A stretch of 64,000 bases of DNA from QHXW01 sp035297145 (lineage in GTDB: Bacteria; Acidobacteriota; Terriglobia; Bryobacterales; Bryobacteraceae), in contig DATGZN010000073.1 in the NCBI GenBank assembly GCA_035297145.1, forward strand, positions 50,037 to 114,036, in the 5' to 3' direction. A program made the position numbers and the translations under genes. The first letter of the stretch is position 1. The number at the start of each line of letters is the position of its first letter. Positions 63,862 to 64,000 of this stretch are shown piece by piece. The notes beneath the pieces are model-generated. The model was not told where the DNA came from. It saw only the letters and a list, made by a program, of their open reading frames with translations, and did no database searches.

Positions 63862-64000
63862 ATGGCAAAGGAAAAATTTGATCGTTCCAAGCCGCATGTG
63901 AACATCGGCACGATCGGGCACATCGATCACGGCAAGACCACGCTGACGGCGGCCATCACCAAGGTGCTGGCCAAGCACAATCCCAAGGTCAAGTTCCGCA
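63862..64000 (+). CDS. tuf: Elongation factor Tu (partial, right edge)
   Basis: The first 46 codons from ATG 63862, cut by the window end. The G1 motif GHIDHGKTT and the start MAKEKFDRSKPHVNIGTIG are diagnostic. GAGGAAGAG serves as ribosome site. It brings aminoacyl-tRNA to the ribosome. Confidence 0.97.
   Translation, partial: MAKEKFDRSKPHVNIGTIGHIDHGKTTLTAAITKVLAKHNPKVKFR

Overview
The window looks like a piece of an Acidobacteriota chromosome, most likely Bryobacterales / 'Solibacter'-like. This is inferred from family content and no search was run. The clues are a PadR regulator translationally coupled to an ADOP-type ABC permease, a protein of the TIGR03437 type, a secreted subtilase ending in VVWG repeats, a carboxypeptidase-regulatory-domain / beta-barrel porin, high GC, dense gene packing, and short palindromic or dispersed repeats in the gaps. 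No rRNA or tRNA gene, CRISPR array or intact mobile element was seen.

Layout. 1-8.5 kb: a truncated outer-membrane porin, a small SMR-like membrane protein, a TPR protein, an ammonium transporter preceded by two small membrane-protein genes, a membrane-anchored HD-GYP protein and a secreted S8 protease. 8.9-10.2 kb: a TrpB2-type tryptophan synthase beta chain. 10.3-16.6 kb: a tightly coupled MoxR / DUF58 / BatA-like / vWA operon. 16.8-21.8 kb: PolX with a PHP domain, a pair of M16 peptidases (one without the zinc motif) and a Nudix hydrolase. 22-29 kb: a membrane glycosyltransferase-like protein, a frameshifted Tat-exported thioredoxin, a TIGR03437 protein, and a large phosphodiesterase-TPR-sulfotransferase fusion. 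29.1-32.3 kb: padR plus the ADOP permease, with two inverted repeats as probable operator.

32.4-50.5 kb is a long minus-strand run: an enolase-superfamily dehydratase, a DUF3052-like protein, anmK, mutS, gdhA, an S41 peptidase, ddl, an arginase-family protein, asnS, a sugar isomerase-like protein, ggt, a methyltransferase with a duplicated C-terminal module, rlmB, an AhpD-like protein and an aldo/keto reductase. Many of these overlap by 4-11 bases or sit less than 25 bases apart, so several transcripts are likely polycistronic. Murein turnover and synthesis (anmK, ddl, S41) and nitrogen / amino-acid metabolism (gdhA, arginase, ggt, asnS) recur.

50.7-60.4 kb: small hypothetical genes, a DUF6807/PmoA-like protein, an amidase coupled to an NCS2 purine permease, a glcE/glcF pair without glcD, a class-C beta-lactamase-like hydrolase, and a decayed transposase. 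60.4-64 kb is the start of the str operon (rpsL, rpsG, fusA, partial tuf), with a strong candidate promoter and repeat-bearing spacers between rpsG-fusA and fusA-tuf.

The observations most worth following are the two ungapped-alignable 59-residue membrane proteins flanking one intergenic region beside amt, the three-domain phosphodiesterase/TPR/sulfotransferase protein coupled to a TIGR03437 gene, the methyltransferase C-terminal duplication, the frameshifted tlpA-like gene, and inverted repeats inside the str operon.
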